In this document: piece by piece, positions 50,829 to 58,727 of the stretch
Layout: the number at the start of each line of letters is the position of its first letter
How positions within the stretch are numbered: the first letter of the stretch is position 1
From: Bacteriovorax sp037444575
GTDB taxonomy: Bacteria; Bdellovibrionota; Bacteriovoracia; Bacteriovoracales; Bacteriovoracaceae
DNA: 64,000 nt
Reading direction: 5' to 3'
NCBI GenBank assembly: GCA_037444575.1
Contig: JBBIME010000008.1
Coordinates: 1-64,000 of the forward strand
Notes under the pieces: model-generated
Seen by the model: only the letters and a program-made list of their open reading frames with translations
Told to the model about the DNA's origin: nothing
Databases searched by the model: none
Position numbers and translations under genes: made by a program

Positions 50829-50856
50829 ATTATAATTTCCGTTATAAATTAGTCAT
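50829..50856 (-). promoter_or_regulatory. Promoter of the acyl-CoA dehydrogenase operon
   Basis: On the minus strand TATAAT (50834-50829) has ATGACT 16 bases upstream (50856-50851), the -35 lying in the centre of the palindrome. The transcript would begin near 50822, about 15 bases before the start codon at 50807. Confidence 0.5.
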
Positions 50857-50867
50857 GAATTTATAAC
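50841..50867. promoter_or_regulatory. Perfect 10-bp inverted repeat, likely repressor operator
   Basis: GTTATAAATT and AATTTATAAC are exact reverse complements separated by 7 bases (AGTCATG). The palindrome covers the -35 of the minus-strand promoter and lies about 40 bases before the plus-strand gene, so one repressor could control both directions. A TetR-type fatty-acid regulator would fit the downstream acyl-CoA dehydrogenases, but this is inference. No regulator gene is adjacent. Confidence 0.6.
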
Positions 50868-50905
50868 AAATTTAGACAAACACTGTAAGACATGAGGTGT
50901 TAGTA

Positions 50906-52633
50906 GTGACTCTGACAACCCCCATTCCACGCGATCTAGACACAGTTTTTCCAGGCGAAAATTGGTTTTTTTATTGGAAAACCTCGGCAAGCCTCTGGAG
51001 ATCTAAACTTCAGGAGTTCCCGGGAACAAAAATTATTTTCCCACTCAACTGGTCATTTCACTCTGAAACTGGCGATCAATTTGATTTTGGAGAACATCGT
51101 CCGGAGACAGATCTAAAAAAATTAGTAGAAATCGCTAAGGAAGTCGGAAAAGAAGTTATTTTTTTTCTTCCTCTCGGCCCCGCCCCTTTTCTTCCAAATG
51201 GTGGGCTGCCCCATTTATTAGCAAGAGGTTTAGCTCTAAATAACGAGCAAATGGCCTATGGGATTATCGATGCTGATGATAACCTAATTAAAATTTATTC
51301 TTTTTTTGATCCTCGCGTATTCGAGGCCTTTGATCGTTTTGTAAAAAAATTAGGGCAATATTTTGCAAACAGCAAAATTGCAGCAGACGTTTGGGGAATC
51401 CGTTCAGGTTATTTTAAGGATGGACAGTACAGAAGTTTTCTTGAAGATTCGTCAAAAACTTTTGAACAGGCCTTTGGCCGATTTCTCCAAGGAAAAAAAT
51501 CAGAGAATCAAACGCTTTCTCCTCTTGAAGAAAAGCAATACGCCTTTGAATTTAATAAAACGGTACAAGATCTCTATTCAACCAATGCTCGCGAGTCAAT
51601 TGGAGCAAACTTTGAAGGAGTCCTTGATGTTGCATTCTTAGGTGCAAGCACATCAAAATTTTTAAAACGAATTTCTGGAACGATTTCTACAGTGGATTAC
51701 ACGTCAGAACTTTATGAGTCACTGGCAAAAGATATCATTCCATCTTCAGTTTTAATTTCTCACAGACTAAAAAAGGGTGTTCTTGTTCGTGAGTTTAATG
51801 ATCTTGTAGCTAATTCTTATTTACCAGCAAGACTTTCTTCTCAATCGGCTTACGAATTTGAGGATATTGCAGTTTTTTCTCCTCTCTCTTTTTTCAAAGT
51901 GTATGAAAAAATAGATGGCGTTAGTTCAATGTTTCAAAGTTGGGAGCAACTGGGACTTTGGTCATATCTTCACTCAACATTTGGCTGGAGTTATAAAGTT
52001 ATCTCTTCGGATACTCTCAAACTTCATGAAAATAAAAATCCTTATCAGGAAAATATTAATCTATTCCACGGTCACGATGTGGATAGAACAATTTTCAATT
52101 TCATCTTAAAAACTTTTATGAATGGTGGGCGAGTTATTCTTAACCGCTCTGGCCTTTCTGAAGAATATGCAAAACGTTTTGAAACTTTTTTTCTGGAAAA
52201 TTCGCTCAATGTAGAAAAGGTTAATTTCAAAACTCAGATTCAAAATATTAATCTGGGAGAAGGGCGTTTAGTTTTAATTGATGGTGATCAATTCCAAGAT
52301 ATGCCTCTAAGTGATTACGAAGAATTTTGGAATAAAATTGTAGATACTTTTTCTCTTGTCCATATTCCAATTCAGAATGTAGAGGGGATTGATTATTATT
52401 GGAGAACGAGACCGAGTTCAACTAATGAACTTAAATTTGAAGAAATCAGACGTCTCTCGCTTTACAATCCAACGAGCTATAGAAAAAAAATAAAAATGAA
52501 TCTATCTAGGAATTTTGTAGTTTATAAAGTTCTCGATGAGATAAATGTTTTTGTTCAAACTTTTCCAAACGAAATTGATATTGAACTTTCTCCTGAAGGA
52601 TCTGTGATTGTCGACTTTGGAGTCTTCTCATGA
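50906..52633 (+). CDS. Unknown 575-residue protein, possibly glycoside-hydrolase-like
   Basis: No family can be named with confidence. The N-terminal half alternates strands and helices in a barrel-like rhythm (NWFFYWKTSASLWRSKL, IIFPLNWSFH, EVIFFLPLGPAPFLPNGG), with aromatic residues and Asp/Glu/Arg runs that recall glycoside hydrolase TIM barrels. The later half has strand-rich pieces (FQDMPLSDYEEFWNK, VVYKVLDEINVFVQTFPNEIDIEL) such as an immunoglobulin-like or trimerisation domain. No signal peptide is present. The frame opens at GTG 50897, but GAGGTG lies six bases before the GTG at 50906. The next gene overlaps its stop by 4 bases and is cotranscribed. Confidence 0.5.
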   Translation: MTLTTPIPRDLDTVFPGENWFFYWKTSASLWRSKLQEFPGTKIIFPLNWSFHSETGDQFDFGEHRPETDLKKLVEIAKEVGKEVIFFLPLGPAPFLPNGGLPHLLARGLALNNEQMAYGIIDADDNLIKIYSFFDPRVFEAFDRFVKKLGQYFANSKIAADVWGIRSGYFKDGQYRSFLEDSSKTFEQAFGRFLQGKKSENQTLSPLEEKQYAFEFNKTVQDLYSTNARESIGANFEGVLDVAFLGASTSKFLKRISGTISTVDYTSELYESLAKDIIPSSVLISHRLKKGVLVREFNDLVANSYLPARLSSQSAYEFEDIAVFSPLSFFKVYEKIDGVSSMFQSWEQLGLWSYLHSTFGWSYKVISSDTLKLHENKNPYQENINLFHGHDVDRTIFNFILKTFMNGGRVILNRSGLSEEYAKRFETFFLENSLNVEKVNFKTQIQNINLGEGRLVLIDGDQFQDMPLSDYEEFWNKIVDTFSLVHIPIQNVEGIDYYWRTRPSSTNELKFEEIRRLSLYNPTSYRKKIKMNLSRNFVVYKVLDEINVFVQTFPNEIDIELSPEGSVIVDFGVFS

Positions 52634-53043
52634 AAGATATTGAGTATATTGTTGGTGTCTATAATTACTTAAACGCAAATCCTGAGCTTCACAGTGATTC
52701 TGCCTATTACATTCTTTATCTTTTAGATGAAAAAGGATTATTAGATAAGACTTCCGCTAACAAGCTGTATGAAGAGCGTTTTAAATCAGAATTAGAGGGT
52801 GCCAGTATCCATCAAAATATGATTGGCCCATTTGCTTCAACAGATCTTTTAAATCAATTTGCTTTTCAGTTGTGTGAAGAATTAAACGCACAGAAGGTGA
52901 GTCTTTTATCAGTCCAAGAGTACAATACTCTTTTAGAGAGTACTCAAACGGCCTCGGATTTTCACCGAGACCTGATTGAAAAAGGAAATGTCATGGAGAA
53001 TATCGAGCGAAAGAAAAAAGGTTTCTTCAGCCGCTTCTTCTAG
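52630..53043 (+). CDS. Hypothetical protein, 137 residues
   Basis: No domain is recognised. The protein is acidic to neutral, soluble and mainly helical, with an N-terminal YIVGVYNYLNANPELHSDSAYYILYLLDE and a basic end (RKKKGFFSRFF). Its start overlaps the previous gene by 4 bases (ATGA), so it is translated from the same message, and both may be parts of one module. Its stop is followed after 11 bases by the left inverted repeat of the CPBP cassette. Function unknown. Confidence 0.6.
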   Translation: MKDIEYIVGVYNYLNANPELHSDSAYYILYLLDEKGLLDKTSANKLYEERFKSELEGASIHQNMIGPFASTDLLNQFAFQLCEELNAQKVSLLSVQEYNTLLESTQTASDFHRDLIEKGNVMENIERKKKGFFSRFF

Positions 53044-53054
53044 TTTCTCTTTTT

Positions 53055-53080
53055 GGTGCCACTACACTTTTGGTTTCGCA
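53055..53080 (+). repeat. Left copy of the 26-bp inverted repeat
   Basis: Exact reverse complement of 54158-54183. Just inside, the bases GCAAA are also shared with the other side, so similarity fades gradually rather than ending sharply. Confidence 0.9.
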
Positions 53081-53166
53081 ACTGCAAAATTTTGTATTAG
53101 AGAATAGATTTTTTTAGAGTCTAGATTGGTTTTTCTTCTAGCAATTAAAATCAACGTTTGTGATTT

Positions 53167-54015
53167 TTACACCTTTGCTTCAATAATCGCTTCATGGATT
53201 TTTCCACTAGTTAATAACCACAATGCAAAAGAGCCGTAAACGATTAATGGAAAAACTCCTGCTTCGCCAAGAATCCATTTCGAATAACGACTCTCACCCG
53301 TAAAGGTTTCAAATACAGATTGAAAAAAAATATTATGGCTTGCGTGAAAAAGAACAGCAGGCCATAGGCTACGCGAACGCAAACGAATCCAGCCGTAGGT
53401 AATGCCATCAACAATAGTAGCGAGAATAAAGATGGCAGTGCTAATAGTTGGTATATCACTCGTTACGTAACCACCCCAAAGAAGCAAAGGTAGATGCCAG
53501 ACTCCCCAGATGAAACCACTAATTGCAAGTGGAGCTGGAATTTTTGCTCTGATCAAACAAGGGACCAATAGTCCTCTCCAGCCAATTTCTTCACCTAAAG
53601 CAGCTATTGATCCGATTAAAATACCAAAAGTTGCCTTTATTCCAATGTAACTGATCAACCCTACTGTGCCATTACCTATTTTTGGAAATAATTTGGCCCA
53701 AGGGATATTTAAAGGAGAAAGACCTGTAATCCATGCAGCACCATAAGCTATAAGTGCTACAAGCAAAGGAATCAAATAAGCTACGCCAAACCAACGAAAT
53801 TTTGGAATTTCCCAACCATATGCTGGTAAATTTCTGCGCCAGAGATGACGCATAAGTAATGCGATTAAACCAGGTATCCACATCAAAATCAGAATCAAAA
53901 AAGTATCATCTGAGGAAGCACCTCCTCTTTTGATAATCAAATACTCAGTGGTATACGAGAGAAAAAATACTGAGCAAAGGAAAAAGACAAGCTGTTTGCG
54001 ACTTTGATTAATCAT
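53167..54015 (-). CDS. CPBP family intramembrane protease, cassette-borne
   Basis: A 282-residue membrane protein with about eight hydrophobic segments. CPBP motifs are intact: GEEIGWRG (the EExxxR form with the conserved Gly-Trp-Arg), GFIWGVWHLPLLLWG with His, and HASHNIFFQ with His and Asn. This is the Rce1-like group with EEIGWRG, often in defence, bacteriocin or signalling settings, and different from the smaller CPBP protein at 7757. It is the only gene between the two 26-bp inverted repeats, and its sequence looks slightly less AT-rich than its neighbours, so gain by transfer is plausible. Its ribosome site is AGGA nine bases before the ATG. Confidence 0.85.
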   Translation of the reverse strand: MINQSRKQLVFFLCSVFFLSYTTEYLIIKRGGASSDDTFLILILMWIPGLIALLMRHLWRRNLPAYGWEIPKFRWFGVAYLIPLLVALIAYGAAWITGLSPLNIPWAKLFPKIGNGTVGLISYIGIKATFGILIGSIAALGEEIGWRGLLVPCLIRAKIPAPLAISGFIWGVWHLPLLLWGGYVTSDIPTISTAIFILATIVDGITYGWIRLRSRSLWPAVLFHASHNIFFQSVFETFTGESRYSKWILGEAGVFPLIVYGSFALWLLTSGKIHEAIIEAKV

Positions 54016-54099
54016 AAAATAAATCCTAAATTAAGATGAAATTATTTTTCAGCACCCTCTATGAAATGTCTATGACAAGTAAGGAGGGGATTGGATAAA

Positions 54100-54131
54100 A
54101 AAAATCCCCAGATTTTACTCTGGGGATTTTT
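54100..54131 (-). terminator. Intrinsic terminator of the LysM lipoprotein gene
   Basis: A perfect 13-bp stem AAAAATCCCCAGA/TCTGGGGATTTTT with a 6-base loop, T-rich on both sides. It lies within the inverted-repeat segment, about 60 bases beyond the LysM stop on the minus strand. It would also separate that gene from the CPBP gene. Confidence 0.85.
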
Positions 54132-54157
54132 TATTTTTATGAATTTTTATTTGCTAC

Positions 54158-54183
54158 TGCGAAACCAAAAGTGTAGTGGCACC
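54158..54183 (-). repeat. Right copy of the 26-bp inverted repeat
   Basis: TGCGAAACCAAAAG...GTGGCACC is the exact reverse complement of 53055-53080. It begins 10 bases past the LysM lipoprotein stop codon. Just outside, the octamer CCTATTGG appears twice in tandem (54182-54189 and 54193-54200). Confidence 0.9.
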
Positions 54184-54193
54184 TATTGGGAGC

Positions 54194-55213
54194 CTATTGG
54201 ATTTCGCTGGAAACGTCTCTGTCTAGTGATGATTGAACTTCTTTTGTTAAATCGATTTCACCAGCTTCTTTTTTATCTAGATTTGAAATTGCTTGTTCAA
54301 CTTTTACTTCTTCAATCGCATCTTCTTCTTTAAGTGTTTTCTTTGAAGCAACTGCTTTTTTCTGAATAGCTTTTGGTTGTACGTAGTTCGCCATTCCATC
54401 TCCTTTGTAGTAGAGAGTGAAGCCGGCGAAGATCACATTAGGATTTTTAATAAGTGGCTTATTGTTATCCCAGATTTTTCTCCATTTTTTTGGAGTTTGA
54501 TAAACTGTGTTTGAAATTGTTCCAAGAGTTTCACCGTTTTTAATTAAGTACGGTGTTCCTTCTGGATTCCACACAAATTCTTTTTCAGGTGCTTTGTATT
54601 TGATTTCCATATTCTTTTTAAGAGCAGAGTTTCTAGAAAGCTTGGAACCATTTAACTCTTTTAATTCTTTCCATTTAGAAATATCGCCATAGATCTTAAA
54701 AGCAATTTGCATAAGCGTTTCGCCTTTTTGAACTTTGTACGTCTTCACAAGGCCTGCATCAGCGTTTGCATTTTCAGCAAGAGCTGGGGCAACTTCCGCT
54801 TTGATTTCAGGAATTGCTTCTTCTACTTTTACTGGTTTTGATTCCGGTGCAGCTGCGATTTCTTGAGTTGCTGGAACTTCTTTTGCAGTTGTTGCAGTAG
54901 TGTTTTGTGAGAATTCACTTTCAAGAGATTTCAAATCATCTTTAGCTGCTGTATCAGTATTTGTATTAACGTTTGAAGAAGGAGCATCAGTGCCTGCGTT
55001 GAGTGCAGTTTCTTCTTTTGTCTCATTCATTGTTTTTGAAAAAAGATCATCCGCTGATTCTGTGCTAGCAGTTGTGTTTGTGCTTGCACTTGTTTCAGTT
55101 GTAGCCGCTTTTGAATCAGTAGGTTGTTCTGGTGTTTTCCATTTTTCAATCAATCCGCAAGAACTGAGGACAAGAGAAAGAAATAGAACTTTAAAAATAT
55201 TTTGTCTGCTCAC
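54194..55213 (-). CDS. Lipoprotein with two LysM domains
   Basis: A 339-residue lipoprotein. The signal peptide ends in lipobox LSSC (Cys19). A low-complexity Thr/Ala/Glu/Ser region follows (about 25-160), then LysM 1 (about 160-215: KTYKVQKGETLMQIAFKIYGD) and LysM 2 (about 220-275: YLIKNGETLGTISNTVYQT), both with the GETL turn, and a charged C-terminal tail. LysM folds bind peptidoglycan, so the protein probably ties the outer membrane to the wall. The frame extends nine codons further, but the GTG at 55213 has AAGGAG six bases upstream and gives a normal signal peptide. Confidence 0.87.
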   Translation of the reverse strand: MSRQNIFKVLFLSLVLSSCGLIEKWKTPEQPTDSKAATTETSASTNTTASTESADDLFSKTMNETKEETALNAGTDAPSSNVNTNTDTAAKDDLKSLESEFSQNTTATTAKEVPATQEIAAAPESKPVKVEEAIPEIKAEVAPALAENANADAGLVKTYKVQKGETLMQIAFKIYGDISKWKELKELNGSKLSRNSALKKNMEIKYKAPEKEFVWNPEGTPYLIKNGETLGTISNTVYQTPKKWRKIWDNNKPLIKNPNVIFAGFTLYYKGDGMANYVQPKAIQKKAVASKKTLKEEDAIEEVKVEQAISNLDKKEAGEIDLTKEVQSSLDRDVSSEIQ

Positions 55214-55300
55214 GCAAAACTCCTTATATACGTAGCCCATTTACATCCATATATAGGATACGGGAGTTAGTCCTGAAGCTGGAGCTTGGGCAAAATTTGC

Positions 55301-56173
55301 CTAGAGTGCTTTTGTGATTTTTGAGAGAGGAGAATACTCAATCACTAACTCAAGAGGCTTGTGATCCGATCCCTGATAAAAACCTTCAACTTTAGCCTCG
55401 AGAATATTAATGTCATCAGTATAGTAAAAATGATCGAGAGGGTGTTTGTTAAACCTCAGTCGATTGTCAGGAGAGAAGCTGGCCTCTTTTAGTTTTAATT
55501 TATTGGCCATCTCTTTTAAAATAGAAAGACGTTCCTCGTTCCATGAATTGAAGTCGCCCGCAAAGATAAGAGGGCTTGGGATCTCTTTAATCTCTTCATA
55601 AATACGTACCATTTCTTTTCTATAAGAAGCAGCATCAACAAAATTAATTCCGTGGATATTCACCACTGTTAATTGTTTAGTTGAATTGCTTATTGGATAG
55701 TGGGTAATTAAAGTGACTTTGGGAGTCTTTGCAATGGGTTCCAGAGTCTGAGTTCTGACAAAATTAACCATATTTGGCTTAACTTCACTTCCAGTTGCAA
55801 CTCCTGTGCGGAAATGTTCTTTTCCAATAAAAAAGGACGTTGCAGTCGAGTAGTAGTTGAGTGGAAGACCCGCAAACACTGAATTCATGCGCGTATCAAG
55901 TTGCATTTCCTGAGTAACGAGTATGTCTTTTTTATAAGCGAGTTCATTAAAATCTTTCGGGAAAGTATTGTCCTCACCTTTATGGAGGTTCCACACAAGG
56001 ATGCCCATCTGTTTAGGGAGCGATTTCTCAGGGCCTGTCCCGAAGTTAACAATAACCTCATTCTGTCCTGGTACAGGGGCACGATAGAAGGGGGTGGCAA
56101 AGCTACAATTCGTAAGGATTACGGTAACAGTCACTAGGCTCAAAAGCTTTGATTTATGAGAGATAGTTATCAT
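55301..56173 (-). CDS. Secreted lipoprotein of the endonuclease/exonuclease/phosphatase family
   Basis: A 290-residue EEP-fold protein with a signal peptide and possible lipobox LTNC (Cys23). The metal and catalytic motifs are present: VWNLHKGED, QE in LVTQEMQ, NIHG, GDFNSWNEER, PLDHFYYTDD and SDHKPLELV. EEP proteins cut DNA or RNA, or remove phosphates from lipids or sugar phosphates; the substrate cannot be read from sequence. A cell-surface nuclease is a reasonable idea in a predator. It is a lone minus-strand gene, divergent from rlmN. Confidence 0.8.
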   Translation of the reverse strand: MITISHKSKLLSLVTVTVILTNCSFATPFYRAPVPGQNEVIVNFGTGPEKSLPKQMGILVWNLHKGEDNTFPKDFNELAYKKDILVTQEMQLDTRMNSVFAGLPLNYYSTATSFFIGKEHFRTGVATGSEVKPNMVNFVRTQTLEPIAKTPKVTLITHYPISNSTKQLTVVNIHGINFVDAASYRKEMVRIYEEIKEIPSPLIFAGDFNSWNEERLSILKEMANKLKLKEASFSPDNRLRFNKHPLDHFYYTDDINILEAKVEGFYQGSDHKPLELVIEYSPLSKITKAL

Positions 56174-56285
56174 GTCTAGTATTCCTTTAAAAAAAGTAAC
56201 TTTAGAAATCCTACCCAGAAAAAGACTAGTTTGTAAAAATTACTTTGCGTCGCCATTTTAATTAATATTTGCTATAAGTCGTTTT

Positions 56286-57380
56286 ATGCAAACAAATACT
56301 AATACCGCTCGTAAAAAATCCCTTTATTCCTTCACCTTAAGTGAACTCAGAGACTATTTGGCCGAGCGCGGTTTTGCCAAGTTTGCAGCAGATCAAGTTT
56401 ATCAGTGGCTTTATAAAAATTTTGATCGCGATATGAATAATTGGTCTAATGTTGCTAAGAAAATCAAAGAAGACTTTCAAGCTAATCTCGACACTGAACT
56501 TCCAACGATTATTTGGAACGGACTATCTAAAGATGGAACTAGAAAATTTCTAGTGCGTATGCACGATGGACAAAGTGTTGAAGCAGTAGCAATTCCTGCG
56601 AGAGACCGTCTGACCCTTTGTCTTTCTTCTCAAGTCGGATGTGCTATCGGGTGTACTTTTTGTCACACTGGAACAATGGGGTTAAAGCGCCATCTCACTG
56701 CAGATGAGATTGTCGGTCAGTTCATGGCGATCACTTATTGGTTAAAAGAAAACTCTAATCCAGATGAGCGTTTGACCAATATCGTTTATATGGGACAAGG
56801 TGAACCCTTACATAATTATGACAACGTTCGAACCTCAACTATTATCTTTATGGAAGATAAGGGGCTAGGTTTATCTCAGAGAAAGATCACTCTTTCGACT
56901 TCTGGACTTGTTCCTCAAATTGAAAAAATGTGGGATTTTCCACCAGTCAATATCGCTATATCTCTGCACGCTGCTCACAATAATATTAGAACTGAGCTTA
57001 TGCCGATTAATAAGGCCTACGATCTTGAAAGACTGTTTACTGCGATTAAGAAGGTGCCTCTTAAGGCCTACAGACGCATTACTTATGAATATATATTAAT
57101 CGCTGATTTAAATGATCGCCCTGAAGATATCGAGGGGCTCGTTAATTTGTTGGATAAAGAGAAATCAAAAATCAATCTCATCCCTTATAATGATTTTCCG
57201 GATTCGAAATTCAAACGGCCAAGTAACTCGAAAGTTATTTGGTTTCAAGAAGAGTTGTTAAAAAGGGGATACGTTTGTACAACTAGAACCACAAAGGGCC
57301 AGGATATCCTGGCCGCTTGCGGACAATTAAAAAGCGAATACGAAAAACTTAATTTATGGGATCAGCAAACTAATCAGTAA
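56286..57380 (+). CDS. rlmN: 23S rRNA A2503 / tRNA A37 methyltransferase RlmN
   Basis: A radical-SAM enzyme that makes 2-methyladenosine at A2503 of 23S rRNA and A37 of tRNAs. The 364-residue protein has the 4Fe-4S motif CxxxCxxC (Cys119, Cys123, Cys126 in CAIGCTFCHTG), YMGQGEPLHNYDNV, and the C-terminal Cys in ILAACGQL that forms the adduct. The N-terminal helical part (ELRDYLAERGFAKFAADQVYQWLYK) is the usual RNA-binding piece. It is a single-gene unit that meets the small secreted protein convergently with a 7-base overlap. Confidence 0.96.
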   Translation: MQTNTNTARKKSLYSFTLSELRDYLAERGFAKFAADQVYQWLYKNFDRDMNNWSNVAKKIKEDFQANLDTELPTIIWNGLSKDGTRKFLVRMHDGQSVEAVAIPARDRLTLCLSSQVGCAIGCTFCHTGTMGLKRHLTADEIVGQFMAITYWLKENSNPDERLTNIVYMGQGEPLHNYDNVRTSTIIFMEDKGLGLSQRKITLSTSGLVPQIEKMWDFPPVNIAISLHAAHNNIRTELMPINKAYDLERLFTAIKKVPLKAYRRITYEYILIADLNDRPEDIEGLVNLLDKEKSKINLIPYNDFPDSKFKRPSNSKVIWFQEELLKRGYVCTTRTTKGQDILAACGQLKSEYEKLNLWDQQTNQ

Positions 57381-57646
57381 GCTGTATCCAATTTATTTTT
57401 GTATAACCAAGGTTTCGGTTCAAATTTTTCTTCACTCTGTTCTTCAACCGGTTTTTTCTTTTCTGTTGCAACTACTGAAGATGGTTCACGATCAGATTCT
57501 TTTTCTGATGCAATTCCACGGTCGGTTTTTACAGCACCCTCGACTTTGAAGTCGTCATTAAACTCAGGGGCCTTAAACTCAGTAGCAAAAGCTGCTGCGC
57601 AAAGACCTAGAGAGAGAGCGATTAGTGCGATAGATTTTGTTTTCAT
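57374..57646 (-). CDS. Small secreted protein, function unknown
   Basis: A 90-residue protein with a clean signal peptide (KTKSIALIALSLGLCAAAFA, cut after AFA) and a mature part rich in Lys, Glu, Ser and Pro (EKESDREPSSVV, KKKPVEEQSEEKFEPKP). No domain is known. Its ribosome site AAGGAG is strong, and a sigma-28-like promoter may lie just upstream. It is convergent with rlmN, overlapping it by 7 bases, and lies about 165 bases from divergent sppA. Confidence 0.65.
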   Translation of the reverse strand: MKTKSIALIALSLGLCAAAFATEFKAPEFNDDFKVEGAVKTDRGIASEKESDREPSSVVATEKKKPVEEQSEEKFEPKPWLYKNKLDTAY

Positions 57647-57666
57647 GATTCACTCCTTACCCGATA

Positions 57667-57694
57667 GTATCGGTTCTTTTCTCCTTTCGGTTTA
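57667..57694 (-). promoter_or_regulatory. Possible sigma-28 (FliA)-type promoter of the small secreted protein
   Basis: On the minus strand TAAA (57694-57691) is followed after 16 bases by ACCGATAC (57674-57667), close to the flagellar sigma consensus TAAA-N15-GCCGATAA. It would leave a very short leader, just enough to include the AAGGAG ribosome site. Confidence 0.35.
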
Positions 57695-57812
57695 AGTCTC
57701 AAGAAACTTGAGTGTAAAAGTCGGACTTTTTAAAGATTGTTTACGGAAGCCTATGTTTTTGAGACTATAGGAAGAATATAGTTTTAAGGTATTCTCAAAA
57801 AATGGAGTTTTT

Positions 57813-58727
57813 GTGACCTCTTCTAAAAACAGCAAGGCCTTATTTGGCGTTTTTGCCATGGTTTTCGTTTTCTTTGTTATTCTCATTCTTTTTGCAACTT
57901 ACACAATGAATGCATTCAATGAAACTTCAGATGCTGAGAAAAAATCTAATCGCGCGCACATTGGAGTTGTTGAGGTTGAAGGCGTGATCATGGATTCAAA
58001 AGATACAATTGAACTTTTGCAAAAAGCTGAAGAAGACAAGCAAATTGAAGCCATCATTCTTAGAGTTAATTCTCCAGGTGGAGCAGTTGGTCCAACTCAA
58101 GAAATTTATGAAGAGATTCAGCGCATAGATAAAATAAAACCAGTCTTTGCTTCATTTGGGGCAATTGCAGCTAGCGGTGGTTATTATATCGGTTCTGCTA
58201 CAAGAAAAATTTGGGCGACTCCAGGAACTCTGACAGGATCAATTGGGGTCATCATGGAATTCATGGATCTTTCAAAACTATATGAGTTTGCCAAAGTTTC
58301 ACCGCAAACAGTGAAGGCCGGAAGATATAAAGATGCAGGAAATCCAGCAAGAGCATTGACAGCTGAAGAATCAGATATGATGAATAAATTAATTGCAGGA
58401 GTTCACCAACAATTTATCGGCGACATTATGAAAAGACGTGCCGATAAAATAAAAGGGGATATTAAAGAACTTGCGCAAGGACAAATTTTCTCAGGTGAAA
58501 CAGCAAAAGAACATGGCCTAGTTGATGAGATGGGAAGTTTGTGGACTGCTGGAAGAGCTATTCACAAAACTCTTAAGATAAAAGATGAGTTTGCTTTAAA
58601 GTTTATAAAGAAAAAGAAAAATTTAAGTTTGTTTGAAGTTCTAGGGTCTTTAGAAGAAGGAATTTCAAGACTCAATATTAATAATCTTGTCCACAGCGAT
58701 AAGGCTCCACTTTTGATGTTTAAATAA
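57813..58727 (+). CDS. sppA: Signal peptide peptidase SppA (S49 family)
   Basis: A membrane-bound serine protease that degrades signal peptides. The 304-residue protein has one N-terminal membrane helix (about 10-32), the catalytic Ser121 in IAASGGYYIGS and general-base Lys173 in GRYKDAGNP, the characteristic S49 pair. GTG start with GGAG five bases upstream. It is the short, single-domain form. lapB starts on the base after its stop, so the two are coupled, and the next genes follow in the same direction. Confidence 0.93.
   Translation: MTSSKNSKALFGVFAMVFVFFVILILFATYTMNAFNETSDAEKKSNRAHIGVVEVEGVIMDSKDTIELLQKAEEDKQIEAIILRVNSPGGAVGPTQEIYEEIQRIDKIKPVFASFGAIAASGGYYIGSATRKIWATPGTLTGSIGVIMEFMDLSKLYEFAKVSPQTVKAGRYKDAGNPARALTAEESDMMNKLIAGVHQQFIGDIMKRRADKIKGDIKELAQGQIFSGETAKEHGLVDEMGSLWTAGRAIHKTLKIKDEFALKFIKKKKNLSLFEVLGSLEEGISRLNINNLVHSDKAPLLMFK

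Larger units (their letters stand above)
53055..54183. mobile_element. 1129-bp segment bounded by perfect 26-bp inverted repeats, carrying a CPBP protease gene
   Basis: The 26 bases at 53055-53080 (start GGTGCCACTACAC, end GGTTTCGCA) are repeated exactly in reverse complement at 54158-54183. Inside lie only the CPBP gene on the minus strand and one terminator. The repeats begin 11 and 10 bases after the stop codons of the two convergent neighbours, so the segment sits cleanly between genes. No transposase is present inside, and no flanking target duplication is seen (left TTTTT, right TATTG). It could be a transposase-less cassette, or an invertible segment. Confidence 0.5.

Noticed and set aside
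53044..54193. Target-site duplication flanking the inverted repeats
   Set aside because: The bases just outside (TTTTT left, TATTG right) do not match, so a classical transposition event is not shown.
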